A stretch of DNA of 64,000 bases from Gammaproteobacteria bacterium (GTDB taxonomy: Bacteria > Pseudomonadota > Gammaproteobacteria > Steroidobacterales > GCA-2729495), in assembly GCA_015709695.1 (NCBI GenBank), contig CP054183.1, forward strand, positions 2,778,992 through 2,842,991, read 5' to 3'. This document shows, piece after piece, positions 49,243 to 59,165 of this stretch. The position numbers and the translations under genes were made by a program. Below the pieces are notes generated by a model. That model was not told the origin of the DNA. It made no database searches and was given only the letters and a program-made list of their open reading frames with translations. Each line of letters starts with the position of its first letter. Position 1 is the first letter of the stretch.

Positions 49243-50012
49243 ACACATCGCGCCGCGAACGCGGCTTCAGCCTCATCGAACTGGCCGTGGTGCTGACCAT
49301 CATGGGTCTGCTGCTGGCCGGCCTGGCGATGCCCCTCGGCGCCCGCATCGACCAGCAGCGCCACGACAGCACCGCCCAGCAGCTGGTGGACATCCGCGCC
49401 GCCCTGCAGGGTCACGCGCTGGCGAACGATGCGCTGCCCTGCCCGGCAACGCCGGCCAGCAACGGCCGTGCCGCTCCCACGGCCAACGGCTGCACGGTCC
49501 AGCACGGCTTCGTGCCCGCGGCAACGCTGGGCCTGCCCGGGCCGCGCAATGCCGACCAGCTGCTGCTGGACGCCTGGGGCAATCCCATCCGCTACTCCGT
49601 CAGCCGCAGCGATGCCAACGGCGACGGCAACTGGGATTTCGTCCGGCCCGGGCAGATGCGAGCGGTGACCCTCGCCGCCCTGGCGCCCGACCTCAAGGTC
49701 TGCACCACCGCGGCCGGGTCCACGGCGACGGCCTGCGCCAGCAGCGCCACCACGGTGGTGGCCAATACCCCCGCCATCCTGCTGTCGATGGGCAAGGACT
49801 GGGCCGCCTTCGCTTCGCCCGACCAGGTCGAGAACGCCGGGGCGACGATCGGCGGCGGGCCATCCGGCCTGGTGTATCGCGTCGCCGACGACCTGGTCTT
49901 CGTCAGCCACGCCCAGGCCGCAGCCGCCGGCGCGGAATTCGACGACATCGTGAACTGGATCTCACCGGGCGGCCTGTACGGGCAGATGGTGGCGGCAGGG
50001 CGGCTGCCCTGA
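49236..50012 (+). CDS. Type IV prepilin / minor pilin
   Basis: The 258 residues begin with the type III prepilin signal RRERG before FSLIELAVVLTIMGLLLAGL, with the conserved Glu5. The mature domain contains Cys pairs and ALPCPATPASNGRA, DAWGNPIRYSVSRSDANGDG, VYRVADDLVFVSH. The start overlaps the previous gene by seven bases. Family: MSHA-type minor pilin. Confidence 0.8.
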   Translation: MLNTSRRERGFSLIELAVVLTIMGLLLAGLAMPLGARIDQQRHDSTAQQLVDIRAALQGHALANDALPCPATPASNGRAAPTANGCTVQHGFVPAATLGLPGPRNADQLLLDAWGNPIRYSVSRSDANGDGNWDFVRPGQMRAVTLAALAPDLKVCTTAAGSTATACASSATTVVANTPAILLSMGKDWAAFASPDQVENAGATIGGGPSGLVYRVADDLVFVSHAQAAAAGAEFDDIVNWISPGGLYGQMVAAGRLP

Positions 50013-50138
50013 GCGCGCCGGCACGATCCTGAAACTGTGAGCCGTTTTACAGAAGACCCGCCGCGGTTTGCGAAAAGATTGCTGCCACGCACACGAGCCC
50101 GGGCCGGGGTTGGCCTGGTACCCACAGTGGAGATGAGC

Positions 50139-50747
50139 ATGAACCTTCCGCGGCAGCAGCAGGGCTTCACCCTGGTCGAGATCGCCATCGTGCTGGTCAT
50201 CATCGGCCTGATGATCGGCGGCGTCCTCAAGGGACAGGAAATGATCACCAACGCCAAGGTCAGCCGGGTCGAGAACGACTACAAGGGCATCACCGCGGCC
50301 ATCCTTGCCTACCAGGACCGCTATGGCGTGCTGCCCGGCGATGATCCGGCCGCCTCGACGCGCTTCGCCGGCACCTGGAGCGGCGCGGACAACGGCAACG
50401 GCAATGGCGTGGTCAACGGCAACTGGAACAGCACCGTCAACAGCGACGAGTCGCGGAAGATCTGGAAGCACCTGCGCGGCGCCGGCTTCATCAAGGGCCC
50501 GGTCGACAACACCGCGGCCAGCTACCAGCAGCCCTCCCATGCCTTCGGCGGCCTGATCGGCTTCGAGCAGGGCCTGTACAACCTGAGCGGGCACGTGCTG
50601 GTGTTCGGCGCACTGCCGGGGAACATCGACCAGATCCTCGAGGCGCGCGGCGACAACGGCAGCCCGTCCTCCGGTTCGATCCAGGGCAGCCCCACGCAGA
50701 CGGCTTACAACATCAACGCCAACTACAACCTGGCGTTCCGCTTCTAG
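50139..50747 (+). CDS. Type IV prepilin, probable major pilin of the cluster
   Basis: This 202-residue protein starts at ATG 50139 (GGAG six bases upstream). Prepilin peptidase should cut in RQQQG before FTLVEIAIVLVIIGLMIGGV; Glu5 is present. The mature domain contains YQDRYGVLPGDDPAASTRF and an Asn/Gly-rich loop (DNGNGNGVVNGNWN), a pattern common in MSHA-like and Xcp-independent pilins. It is separated from the upstream gene by 126 bases, so it could have its own promoter. Its stop overlaps that of ppc on the other strand. Confidence 0.82.
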   Translation: MNLPRQQQGFTLVEIAIVLVIIGLMIGGVLKGQEMITNAKVSRVENDYKGITAAILAYQDRYGVLPGDDPAASTRFAGTWSGADNGNGNGVVNGNWNSTVNSDESRKIWKHLRGAGFIKGPVDNTAASYQQPSHAFGGLIGFEQGLYNLSGHVLVFGALPGNIDQILEARGDNGSPSSGSIQGSPTQTAYNINANYNLAFRF

Positions 50748-53512
50748 CCGGAGTCCTGCAGGCCGCGGGTGATGCCGTTGACGGTGGCCAGCAGCGCCTC
50801 GTAGAGCTGCGCATCCTGGCGATTGCCGCCGCGCCAGCGGCGCAGCAGGTCGACCTGCAGCAGGCTCATGGGATCCACGTAGGGATTGCGCAGGCGGATG
50901 GCCCGGCGCAGGGCCGGGTTGCCCTCCAGCAGGACCGACTGGCCGCGCAGGGCCAGCACGCGCTCCACGCACAGGTCGAACTCGCTGCGCAGGCGGGCGA
51001 AGAAGCGCGTGTGCAGGTCGCCGGCCAGTTCGGAATAGCGTTCGGCGATGCCCATGTCGGCCTTGGCGAGCACCAGCTCGACATCGCCGAGCAATGCCTG
51101 GAAGAAGTACCAGTTCTGCGCCATGTCGCGTACCGCCGCCTCGCCATGCTGCTTCATGATGGTGTCGAGGCCGGTGCCGAAGCCGAACCATCCCGGCATG
51201 ATCATCCGCGTCTGCGTCCAGGCCGCCACCCAGGGCACGCCCTTCAGGTTGTCGATGCCGTCCCCGCCAGCCGGCTCCTGTCCGGGGCGTGACTGCATGC
51301 GCCCGATGGCATCCACCGGGGTGGCCTGCCTGAAGTAGTCGAAGAAGTCCGGCGTGTCGTAGACCAGCGCCTTGTAGTGCTCGCGGCTGCAGCGGGCGAG
51401 GTCCTCCATCATGGCGCGCCACGCAGCGCCGTCCTGGTCGCCGGCCTGGCTGGACAGCAGCGTGGCCAGCGCCACCGAGCCCATGGCCTGTTCCAGCGTG
51501 CGCAGCGCCACGCCGCGGAAGCCGTACTTGGCGCTCACCATCTCGCCCTGGTCGATGGCGCGCAGCCGCCCGCGTACCGCGCCGGGCGGCGAGGCCAGCA
51601 CCGCCGCGTGGGTCTTGCCGCCGCCGCGGCTGATGGCGCCGCCACGACCGTGGAAGAAGGTGAATTCCACGCCGGCGTCGTCGAGCACCTGCACCAGCGC
51701 CGACTGCGTCTGTTTCAGCAGCCAGCGGGCCGATGCCAGGCCGCCATCCTTGTTGCTGTCGGAATAGCCGAGCATGATGATCTGGCGGCGTTCGCGCCGT
51801 GCCAGGTGCTCCCAGTAGATGGGGTCCTGCAGCAGCTGGCGCATGGTGGCGTGGGCATTGGCCAGGTCCTCGGTGGTCTCGAACAGCGGCGCAACGTCCA
51901 GGGGCACCGAGCCGCCCGGCCCGTGCAAGTCCCCCCAGCGGCCGAGCAGCAGCACCGACAGCAGGTCGTCGGTGCCATGGCTCATGCTGACGATGAACGG
52001 CCCGATGGCGCGCTTGCCGTACTTGCGCCGGCAGAACGATACCGCCTGGAAAGCCGCCAGCACCCGCTTGGCATCGTTGTCGAGGTTCTCGCGGGGCGAT
52101 TCGTTGCGGCGGATGGCCTCGCGGATGCGTTCGGCGCGCTCCTCCGGTGTGTGCTCCAGCCATTGCGGGTCGCCGAGGCAGCGGCCGACGACCTCGCGGA
52201 TGGCGATCGCGCTCTGCTTGAGGTCGAGCGCCATGAGGTGGAAGCCGAAGGTCTCCACCCGCCGCTGCAGCCGCCGCACGGCGAACAGCCCGGCGTTGGC
52301 GCCACGGTTGGCGCGCAGGCTCGTGGCGATGAGGCCGATGTCGTCGAGGAACTCCTCGGGCGACTCGTAGGGGTAGCTGCCGTCGTCATGGGTTGCCTGC
52401 AGGCGCGCCATCATCAGCCGCAGCAGCACGCGGTAGGGCATGTCCCGGTGGCGCAGCGGGATCGCGCCCATGGCGCGGCCGAAGTGCGCGGCGTAGTGGC
52501 GGATGCGCTCGTGCACGGCGCCATCGGCGGCCACGCGGCCGGTGCCCTGCGAGAGCTTGTTGGCGAGGTCGCGGCATTCGCGGTGGTAGAGGTCGAGCAC
52601 CAGCGAGCGCTGCCGGGCGAGCACCTCGCGGATGGCGCGCGCGGTGATCTCGGGGTTGTCCTCCATGTCACCGCCGATCCAGGAGGCGAAGCGCACGATG
52701 GACGGCGGCGCCGGGGCGCCGGCGCCGTAGGCCTCGGCGAGCGCCTGCTCGATGGCCTCGTAGAATGCCGGTATCACGCGGTAGATCACCTCGGTCAGGA
52801 AGAACAGCGTGTGCTCGAGTTCGTCGAACACCGTGCGCGCCTCGGCCGGGTACTCCTCGGTCTGCCAGATGGTGGTGATCTCGGTGCGGATGGCATCGAC
52901 GAAGGCGGCGATCTCCGCCGGCGTCAGCTCCGGGTTCTGCATCTCCACCAGCCGGCGCGCGATCGCCTGGTGCTTGCGCAGGATGGTGCGGCGCGTCGGC
53001 GCGGTGGGGTGCGCGCTGAAGACCGGCACGATGCGCAGCGAGGCCAGCAGCCTGCCGGCCGCGTCCGCATCCAGGCCGCTGTCACGCAGCCTGGCGATGG
53101 TCTCGCGGATGCTCCCGGGCTGGCGCATCGAGGAGGCCTTCAGGTAGTCGCGCCGGCGCCGGATGCGGTGCACCTGCTCGGCGGTATTCACCACCTGGAA
53201 GAAGGTGGAGAAGGCGCGGACGAAATCGCGCACGCTGGCGGTGCTGAACTGCTGGAGGATCGCGCCGATGCGCGTACCGGCGTCGGCATCGCCCTCGCGG
53301 CGGTCGATGGCGGCACGCCGCGCGGCCTCCACGGCCTGGAACAGCTCCTCGCCGCACTGCTCGCGCAGCAGTTCGCCCACCAGGTTGCCGAGTTCGTGGA
53401 CGTCGCGGCGCAGCTGCGCGTCCTTCTCGGCAAACTCGATGTCCTGGCGCCGTTCGCTCGGCCTCGCGGTCGGGTGCAGGCCCGTGAGATTGGTTGGATT
53501 CCAGGCGGACAT
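50744..53512 (-). CDS. ppc: Phosphoenolpyruvate carboxylase
   Basis: The enzyme adds bicarbonate to PEP and gives oxaloacetate. The 922 residues from ATG 53512 (MSAWNPTNLTGLHPTARP) fit. Catalytic His in VFSAHPTAPTRRTI; Lys/Arg motifs ESPRENLDNDAKRVL and IIMLGYSDSNKDGGLASARW; glycine loop FFHGRGGAISRGGGKTH; C-terminal LRNPYVDPMSLLQ. The chain ends in GLQDSG where many enzymes end QNTG. Confidence 0.95.
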   Translation of the reverse strand: MSAWNPTNLTGLHPTARPSERRQDIEFAEKDAQLRRDVHELGNLVGELLREQCGEELFQAVEAARRAAIDRREGDADAGTRIGAILQQFSTASVRDFVRAFSTFFQVVNTAEQVHRIRRRRDYLKASSMRQPGSIRETIARLRDSGLDADAAGRLLASLRIVPVFSAHPTAPTRRTILRKHQAIARRLVEMQNPELTPAEIAAFVDAIRTEITTIWQTEEYPAEARTVFDELEHTLFFLTEVIYRVIPAFYEAIEQALAEAYGAGAPAPPSIVRFASWIGGDMEDNPEITARAIREVLARQRSLVLDLYHRECRDLANKLSQGTGRVAADGAVHERIRHYAAHFGRAMGAIPLRHRDMPYRVLLRLMMARLQATHDDGSYPYESPEEFLDDIGLIATSLRANRGANAGLFAVRRLQRRVETFGFHLMALDLKQSAIAIREVVGRCLGDPQWLEHTPEERAERIREAIRRNESPRENLDNDAKRVLAAFQAVSFCRRKYGKRAIGPFIVSMSHGTDDLLSVLLLGRWGDLHGPGGSVPLDVAPLFETTEDLANAHATMRQLLQDPIYWEHLARRERRQIIMLGYSDSNKDGGLASARWLLKQTQSALVQVLDDAGVEFTFFHGRGGAISRGGGKTHAAVLASPPGAVRGRLRAIDQGEMVSAKYGFRGVALRTLEQAMGSVALATLLSSQAGDQDGAAWRAMMEDLARCSREHYKALVYDTPDFFDYFRQATPVDAIGRMQSRPGQEPAGGDGIDNLKGVPWVAAWTQTRMIMPGWFGFGTGLDTIMKQHGEAAVRDMAQNWYFFQALLGDVELVLAKADMGIAERYSELAGDLHTRFFARLRSEFDLCVERVLALRGQSVLLEGNPALRRAIRLRNPYVDPMSLLQVDLLRRWRGGNRQDAQLYEALLATVNGITRGLQDSG

Positions 53513-53687
53513 CAGGGGCCGGGGGGACGGATTCGCTGCCCGTGCGGGGCGGGTTGCCCCGGGGCTGGAAATCTTAGCACCGGGCCGCACAAATCGGCAT
53601 GAAGGCGCGTCATATCGGCAGCGCCGGCGAAGTAGCCCTCTGGCAGATTGCCCGTGCCGGGCTACTCGCCCGCCGCCGGAGTCTCCC

Positions 53688-55109
53688 TTGTCGAAGCAGC
53701 TGTTGCATCGTCCTGCGGATGCGCCGCCAGGCGGGGCCAGGCGCGGCGTCGATGCACAGCTGCTGGACGCAGCGAGCGCCGCTGAGCCGGGGCCGTCCAC
53801 CTGGATCGGCGAGTTCCGCTGGCTGCTCGGCCACGCGGCGATCTCGCCGGTGGCGGCGCCGGAACCGGATGCACCGCTGACGCTCGCGGCCCTCGCCGGG
53901 CAGTACGCCGCCTGCTTCCCGCGCGTGTCGGCGGACGCGGACTGGCTCGCCGGACGCAGCATGGCGGTGGTGGCAAGGCGGCTGGCGCCATTGCTCGCGC
54001 CGGGAGCGGAGGTGGCGCTGGACCTGTCCACCGTGACCGGCATCGCGCCGGCGCAGTCGCCGCGGCCGGAGCACATGCGGCTCGTGGCTTCGGGACTCGA
54101 GGCGTCGTTGCCGGCGGCGCTCGCCCGCTATGGCATTGCCCCCGGCCGCCTCACGCTCTCCGCCGGGGCGGATCATCCCGGCATCGGTGACCTCCTGCGC
54201 CTGCGCCACTGCGCCGCGCTCGGCCGTCCCGGCATCGCCATCCGCCTGCCCGATGCGCTGATGCTGGCGCTGCGCGGTGCCGAGACGGGAGAGCCCGCAG
54301 CGTGGCGCGGCGATCCGCTGCCGCTCTGGCAGGGCCTCACCGGCATCGGCCACCGCGAGCCGGGCGTGCACCTGCTGCTGCAGCAGACGACACGGCCGGC
54401 CTGCACGCTCGCTGCCGGCGAGCGCAGCGATGCCGTGCTGCCGCTCGGGCTGTTCGAGGTGCGTGCCGACAGCGCCTGGCTGGCCGTGGAACTGCGGCTC
54501 GACGCCCTGCCTGGCGAGGCGCCGGCCGCCGCGTTCGTCGGCCTGCGCCGCCTGCTGCGGGCGACCCTGCGGCTCGCCGACAACCTGGTGGAGCAGGCCG
54601 ACTGGCCATCGCCCGAACTGGGGCAGGACGCGCTGGTCAACCGCCGCCTGGCCCTGCATGTGACGGGGCTGGGCGACCTCGTGGACCGCTGGGGCCTGGA
54701 TCCCGAGGAGTTCGGCACCGTGCGTCTCGCGCTGCGCTGGATCGGGCTGCTGCGCCGCCTGCTGCTGCGGGAGTCCAATGCGCTGGCCCGCGAGCGGGGG
54801 CCGTTCCCCGGGCTGCAGCTGCAGGAACTGCAGGCCAGCCTCAGCCGCAGCTTCGGCGCCGAGCGGGCGCGACGCGTGCTGCGCCAGGCGGGCCTGCGCC
54901 ACCGCCACCTGCTGGTGCTCTCGCCCTACGCGGTGTTTCCCCGCGGGCGCCCGCGGCGGCCGCTGCCGGCCTACCTGCACCTGCTGCCGGTGACGCGCTT
55001 CGCCGACACCATCGCCATGCACGGTGACGGCATCGCCCGCGCGCTGCCGCCGCAGACTTTCCGCCGCCTGCTGCGCCTCACCTGGGCCATCGGCCACAAC
55101 CGTCCTTGA
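53688..55109 (+). CDS. Protein resembling the C-terminal half of ribonucleotide reductase, degenerate
   Basis: The 473 codons are read from TTG 53688 (GGAG five bases before); no ATG fits. The C-terminal part, NRRLALHVTGLGDLVDRWGL and later ESNALARERGPFPGLQ, follows the order of the RNR large subunit (RxIGLGVxGLADxxxxLGL ... ExAxxxGPF). The preceding RLADNLVEQADWPSP matches the helix before it. The N-terminal ATP cone, the radical-site Cys triad and the NLCTEI-type motif are absent or unrecognisable (PACTLAAGERSDAV may be a relic). It may be a structural paralogue with a new role. No partner gene is nearby. Confidence 0.45.
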   Translation: MSKQLLHRPADAPPGGARRGVDAQLLDAASAAEPGPSTWIGEFRWLLGHAAISPVAAPEPDAPLTLAALAGQYAACFPRVSADADWLAGRSMAVVARRLAPLLAPGAEVALDLSTVTGIAPAQSPRPEHMRLVASGLEASLPAALARYGIAPGRLTLSAGADHPGIGDLLRLRHCAALGRPGIAIRLPDALMLALRGAETGEPAAWRGDPLPLWQGLTGIGHREPGVHLLLQQTTRPACTLAAGERSDAVLPLGLFEVRADSAWLAVELRLDALPGEAPAAAFVGLRRLLRATLRLADNLVEQADWPSPELGQDALVNRRLALHVTGLGDLVDRWGLDPEEFGTVRLALRWIGLLRRLLLRESNALARERGPFPGLQLQELQASLSRSFGAERARRVLRQAGLRHRHLLVLSPYAVFPRGRPRRPLPAYLHLLPVTRFADTIAMHGDGIARALPPQTFRRLLRLTWAIGHNRP

Positions 55110-55150
55110 CCTCCCCGCGGGGGGCATGGATACTGCCCCGCGTGTTTTCC

Positions 55151-55207
55151 GTGAACGAAGCCGGTCGTTGGTGGCGCACCCTCTCCGCGGAGGGGGTTGC
55201 TGGCTAG
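55151..55207 (+). CDS. trpL: trp leader peptide
   Basis: This 18-residue open frame, VNEAGRWWRTLSAEGVAG, starts at GTG 55151. The tandem Trp codons (55169-55174) lie 13 bases before the start of the antiterminator strand at 55187, and a terminator follows. Arrangement, codon content and position 100 bases before trpE identify it although it is too short for similarity. Ribosomes that stall at the Trp codons leave 55187-55196 free. Confidence 0.85.
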   Translation: MNEAGRWWRTLSAEGVAG

Positions 55208-55264
55208 CACCTGTCGTTCGTCCGGCCAATGACCCATCTTCGCGGCAGCGGGGATGGGTTTTTT
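55187..55264 (+). terminator. trp attenuator: antiterminator and terminator
   Basis: Terminator: ACCCATCTTCGC (55232-55243) pairs with GCGGGGATGGGT (55248-55259), 12 pairs including two G-U, loop GGCA, then six T (55259-55264). Antiterminator: GCGGAGGGGG (55187-55196) can pair with CCATCTTCGC (55234-55243), nine of ten positions. When Trp-tRNA is scarce the second pairing prevents the first and trpE is transcribed. Confidence 0.85.
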
Positions 55265-55306
55265 GTTGCCCGGAAGAAAAGCGGACACCTGCCATGGATG
55301 CACTGA

Positions 55307-56698
55307 ATGCAAGGACCATTTGACATCGCCGCGGACCTGGACACCCCGGTGTCCACGTTCCTCAAGCTGCGGCCATTGCGGCCGCGGTTCCTGCTGGAGA
55401 GCGTGGAGGGCGGCTTCCAGCTGGCGCGCTATTCCTTCCTGGGTTTCGGTGCCGCCGCGGAACTGCATCTCGACGCGAGTGGGCTGCGGGTCAATGGCGC
55501 CATGCGCCCGCTCGCACCCGGCCGCGACGCCTTGCTCGATGCCTTGCGCGCGGCGCTCGCCGCCACACCGAGGCTGGCGCCGGAGGTGCCGGGCCTGCCG
55601 TTCGCGGGCGGCCTGGTGGGCGTGGCCGGATACGACATCGTGCGTCACTTCGAGCGGCTGCCGCGGCCGCCGGCGGGTGCGCCGGTTCCCGCCGTGCCCG
55701 AGGCGGCCTATCTGGCCACCGATTCGCTGCTGGTCTTCGACCACCTCACGCGCCGCATCGCGCTGCTGCATGCGGGCAGCGGTGCCGAACGCGCCAGCCT
55801 GCGCCAGGAGGTGATGCGGCTGCTGCGCGGGCCGCTGCCGCCGCCGGCGCCGGAGCAGCGTCACGGGCCCGCGGTGCAGAGCTTCAGCGGCGCGGACTTC
55901 CGTGCCGCGGTGGAGCGCGCCAAACACTCGATATCCCTCGGCGATGTCTACCAGCTGGTGCTCTCGGTGCGCTTCACCGGCGAGCACAGCCTCTCGCCGT
56001 TCGAGACCTACCGCGCCATGCGGTTGATCAATCCCTCGCCGTACATGTTCTTCCTCGATCTCGGCGAGCTGCAGGTGGCCGGCTCCTCGCCGGAGGCGCT
56101 GGTGCGGCTGCGCGGTGGCCGCGCGGCGCTGCGCCCGATCGCCGGCACCCGCCCGCGCGGCGAGGACGCCGCCACCGACCTGGAGCTGGAGGCGGACCTG
56201 CGCGCCGACGAGAAGGAGAACGCCGAGCACGTGATGCTGGTGGACCTGGCGCGCAACGACCTCGGCCGGGTCGCGGTGCCCGGTTCCGTCCACGTGGACC
56301 CCTACAAGGCCATCGAGCGCTACAGCCATGTCATGCATATCGTCAGCGGCGTGCAGGGGCAGCTGGCGCCGGGCCGCGATGCCTTCGACCTGTTTGCCGC
56401 GGCCTTCCCGGCCGGGACGCTGGTCGGCGCGCCCAAGGTGCGGGCCATGGAGCTGATCGATGAACTCGAGCCGGTGCGCCGCGGCCTGTACGCGGGAACG
56501 GTCGGCTACTTCGGCAACAACGGCGACATGGACCAGGCCATCACCATCCGCACGCTGGTGTTCCGCGATGGCCGCTACAGCTACCAGGCCGGCGCGGGCA
56601 TCGTCGCCGACAGCGTCGCGGAGAGCGAATACCAGGAGGTGCTGGCCAAGAGCGCCATCCTGCGCCGCGCGCTGGCCATGGCGGAGGGCGGGCTGTGA
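55307..56698 (+). CDS. trpE: Anthranilate synthase component I
   Basis: The enzyme makes anthranilate from chorismate with ammonia from TrpG. The 463 residues from ATG 55307 are near the short end of the family. The feedback site is [16 protein letters not shown] (LLES-type Trp-binding motif). The chorismate domain includes [49 protein letters not shown] and [19 protein letters not shown]. Start of the trp operon behind the attenuator; trpG follows with a GTGA overlap. Confidence 0.95.
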   Translation: MQGPFDIAADLDTPVSTFLKLRPLRPRFLLESVEGGFQLARYSFLGFGAAAELHLDASGLRVNGAMRPLAPGRDALLDALRAALAATPRLAPEVPGLPFAGGLVGVAGYDIVRHFERLPRPPAGAPVPAVPEAAYLATDSLLVFDHLTRRIALLHAGSGAERASLRQEVMRLLRGPLPPPAPEQRHGPAVQSFSGADFRAAVERAKHSISLGDVYQLVLSVRFTGEHSLSPFETYRAMRLINPSPYMFFLDLGELQVAGSSPEALVRLRGGRAALRPIAGTRPRGEDAATDLELEADLRADEKENAEHVMLVDLARNDLGRVAVPGSVHVDPYKAIERYSHVMHIVSGVQGQLAPGRDAFDLFAAAFPAGTLVGAPKVRAMELIDELEPVRRGLYAGTVGYFGNNGDMDQAITIRTLVFRDGRYSYQAGAGIVADSVAESEYQEVLAKSAILRRALAMAEGGL

Positions 56699-57276
56699 CA
56701 CCGAAGCTGCTGCTGATCGACAACTACGATTCCTTCACCTACAACCTCGTGCAGGCCTTCCTGGTGCTGGGCGCCGACGTCGAGGTGTTCCGCAACGACG
56801 AGATCACGGTCGAAAAAGCGCTCGCGCTGGCGCCCAGCCATGTGTGCATCTCGCCCGGGCCGGGACGGCCGGAGGACGCGGGCGTTTCGCTGGCCATGAT
56901 CGCCGCCTTCGAGCGCCGCGTGCCGCTGCTCGGTGTCTGCCTGGGGCACCAGAGCCTGGTGCAGCACTTCGGCGGGCGCATCGTCGCCGCGCCGCGCCTG
57001 ATGCACGGCAAGACCTCGCTGGTGAGCCACGATGGCCGCGGCGTGTTCGCGGGCCTGGACAATCCGTTCGAGGCCGGGCGCTACCACTCGCTCAGCGCCG
57101 AGGACGCCAGCATGCCGGCGGAGCTGGAAGTCAGCGCCCGCACGGAGCGCGGCGAGATCATGGGCGTGCGCCACCGCAGCCTGCCGCTGGAGGGCGTGCA
57201 GTTCCACCCCGAGAGCGTGCTGACGCCGGCCGGCAACCAGCTCATGGCCAACTTCCTCGAGCTGCGCCGGGCATGA
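56695..57276 (+). CDS. trpG: Anthranilate synthase component II (glutamine amidotransferase)
   Basis: The 193-residue class I amidotransferase supplies ammonia to TrpE. The nucleophile Cys lies in [15 protein letters not shown], the His/Glu in [13 protein letters not shown], and the oxyanion region in [18 protein letters not shown] 56695 overlaps the trpE stop and its own stop overlaps trpD (ATGA at 57273). TrpG is not fused to TrpD here, unlike in E. coli. Confidence 0.95.
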   Translation: MTPKLLLIDNYDSFTYNLVQAFLVLGADVEVFRNDEITVEKALALAPSHVCISPGPGRPEDAGVSLAMIAAFERRVPLLGVCLGHQSLVQHFGGRIVAAPRLMHGKTSLVSHDGRGVFAGLDNPFEAGRYHSLSAEDASMPAELEVSARTERGEIMGVRHRSLPLEGVQFHPESVLTPAGNQLMANFLELRRA

Positions 57277-58304
57277 GCGCGGTCGCCGGCGCATCGCTGG
57301 AGGCTCTGCTGGCGCGCCGCTCCCTGGCGGCGGACGAGGCCGCTGCGCTGATGCACGCGCTCGCCGACGAGACCCTGCCGCCGGCGCTGTCCGGGGCGGT
57401 GCTGGCCGTGCTGCGGGCCAAGGGCGAGACCGCGCAGGAGCTGCGCGGCTTCGCCAGCGCCATGCGCGAGCTGGCGCGGCGCGTGCAGCTGCCGGCGGGC
57501 CTGCCCGCGGCCGACGTGGTGGGCACCGGCGGTGACGGCTCCGGCAGCCTCAACATCTCCACCGGCGCCTCGCTGCTCGCCGCAGCCTGCGGCGTGCCGG
57601 TGGTGAAGCACGGCAACCGCTCGGTATCGTCGCGCTCGGGAAGCGCCGACGTGCTCGAGGCGCTGGGCGTGCCGCTCGCCCGCGATCCCGGGGAGGCGCT
57701 CGATTGCCTCGCCCGCTGCGGCTTCACCTTCCTGTTCGCGCCGAACTTCCATCCGGCCATGAAGGCCGTGGCCCCGGTGCGACGCGCGCTCGGCATCCGC
57801 ACGGTGTTCAACGTCCTCGGGCCGCTGACCAATCCGGCGGCGCCGCCCTACGGCCTGATCGGCGCCTTCGACCTGCCGACCGCGCGGCTGATGGCCGATG
57901 CCCTGTCGGGCCTGCCCATCGAGCGCTGCTTCGTGGTCCATGGCGAACCCGGCTGGGACGAGGCCACGCCCTGCGGGCCCTTCACGCTGTTCGACGTGCG
58001 CCCCGGCGTGGTGCGCCGGCTGCGCCGCGATCCGGCCCGCTTCGGCATCACGCCCTGCACGCCCGCGGGCCTGGCCGGTGGCGATGCCGATGCCAACGCA
58101 CGCGCCCTCGAGGCGGTGCTGGCCGGCCGCGACCGTGGCCCGCACCGCGAAGCGCTGGTGCTCGGTGCCGGCCTGGTGCTGGACCTGACCGGTCGCGCCC
58201 GCGGCCTGCGCCGCGGCATCGAGGCCGCACGCCGGGCGCTGGATGCCGGCGCCGGCGCCGCGCTGCTGGAGCGCCTGCGGGAGTTCCGCAGGAGCCGGCC
58301 GTGA
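57273..58304 (+). CDS. trpD: Anthranilate phosphoribosyltransferase
   Basis: The enzyme transfers phosphoribose from PRPP to anthranilate. The 343 residues have [19 protein letters not shown] (PRPP loop), [38 protein letters not shown], and [15 protein letters not shown] 57273 overlaps trpG; trpC starts inside the stop (GTGA, 58301). Confidence 0.95.
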   Translation: MSAVAGASLEALLARRSLAADEAAALMHALADETLPPALSGAVLAVLRAKGETAQELRGFASAMRELARRVQLPAGLPAADVVGTGGDGSGSLNISTGASLLAAACGVPVVKHGNRSVSSRSGSADVLEALGVPLARDPGEALDCLARCGFTFLFAPNFHPAMKAVAPVRRALGIRTVFNVLGPLTNPAAPPYGLIGAFDLPTARLMADALSGLPIERCFVVHGEPGWDEATPCGPFTLFDVRPGVVRRLRRDPARFGITPCTPAGLAGGDADANARALEAVLAGRDRGPHREALVLGAGLVLDLTGRARGLRRGIEAARRALDAGAGAALLERLREFRRSRP

Positions 58305-59155
58305 GCGGCAGCGGCGGCGATTTCCTGGTGCGCATGGCCGCGGCGAGCCAGGGCCGGCTCGCGCAGGCGCGCGCGCGGCTCGCCGAGGCGGACCTGCGCC
58401 GCCGTGTCGCGGCGCTGCCATCGCCGCCCGCACCGCGCTTCGATGCCGCGGCCTTCCACCTGATCGCCGAGGTCAAGCGCCGCTCGCCCTCCGTCGGCCA
58501 GCTGGCCGGCGCATCGCTGTCGCCGGTGGAGCAGGCCCGGCTGTACGCCGGGGCGGGTGCGCTGGTGGTATCGGTGCTGACCGAGCCCGAGGAGTTTGCC
58601 GGCAGTCTCGCCGATCTCGAGGCCGTCACCGCCGCGCTGCCGGCCCTGCCGGTCATGCGCAAGGACTTCCTCGTCGACGGCTACCAGGTGCTGGAGGCAC
58701 GCGCCGCCGGTGCTGCCGGTGTGCTGCTCATCGCCGCCATGCTGGAGCCCCGGCAACTCGAAGCCATGCTGGCCTGCGCCCTCGGGCTGGGGATGTTCGT
58801 GCTCGTCGAGGTCTTCGGGCAGGAGGACCTTGCCCGCTGCCAGCCCGCGGTGCTCGCCGCCTCCAGGACGCCGGCCGGTGCCGGGCGCGTGTTGCTCGGC
58901 GTCAACTGCCGCGACCTGCGCACGCTGCAGGTGGACTTCTCGCGCTTCGCGGCCCTCGCCCCGCAGCTGCCGCGGGCCCTGCCCTGGGTCGCGGAGAGCG
59001 GTATCGGCACGCCGGCCCAGGCCGCGGAGGTGGCCGCCCTCGGCTACCGCCTGGCGCTGGTCGGCACGGCGCTGATGCGTTCGGGCGACGTGCCCGGGAG
59101 TGCTGCCGCGCTGCTCGCCGCCGGGCGCGCCGCGCTGCGCAGCGCAGCGGGCTAG
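58301..59155 (+). CDS. trpC: Indole-3-glycerol phosphate synthase
   Basis: This 284-residue TIM barrel makes the indole ring. Catalytic Lys in LIAEVKRRSPSVGQL and MRKDFLVDGYQVLEARAAGA; Glu in LVEVFGQED; GVNCRDLRTLQVD; phosphate loop VAESGI and LVGTALMRSGD. GTG 58301 overlaps trpD. A separate enzyme, not fused to TrpF. Confidence 0.95.
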   Translation: MSGSGGDFLVRMAAASQGRLAQARARLAEADLRRRVAALPSPPAPRFDAAAFHLIAEVKRRSPSVGQLAGASLSPVEQARLYAGAGALVVSVLTEPEEFAGSLADLEAVTAALPALPVMRKDFLVDGYQVLEARAAGAAGVLLIAAMLEPRQLEAMLACALGLGMFVLVEVFGQEDLARCQPAVLAASRTPAGAGRVLLGVNCRDLRTLQVDFSRFAALAPQLPRALPWVAESGIGTPAQAAEVAALGYRLALVGTALMRSGDVPGSAAALLAAGRAALRSAAG

Positions 59156-59165
59156 GCGTGCTGCC

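Noticed and set aside
55127-55323. Open frame starting ATG 55127 over the trp leader
   Set aside because: It runs through the attenuator and into trpE out of frame; the short frame with tandem Trp codons explains the region better.
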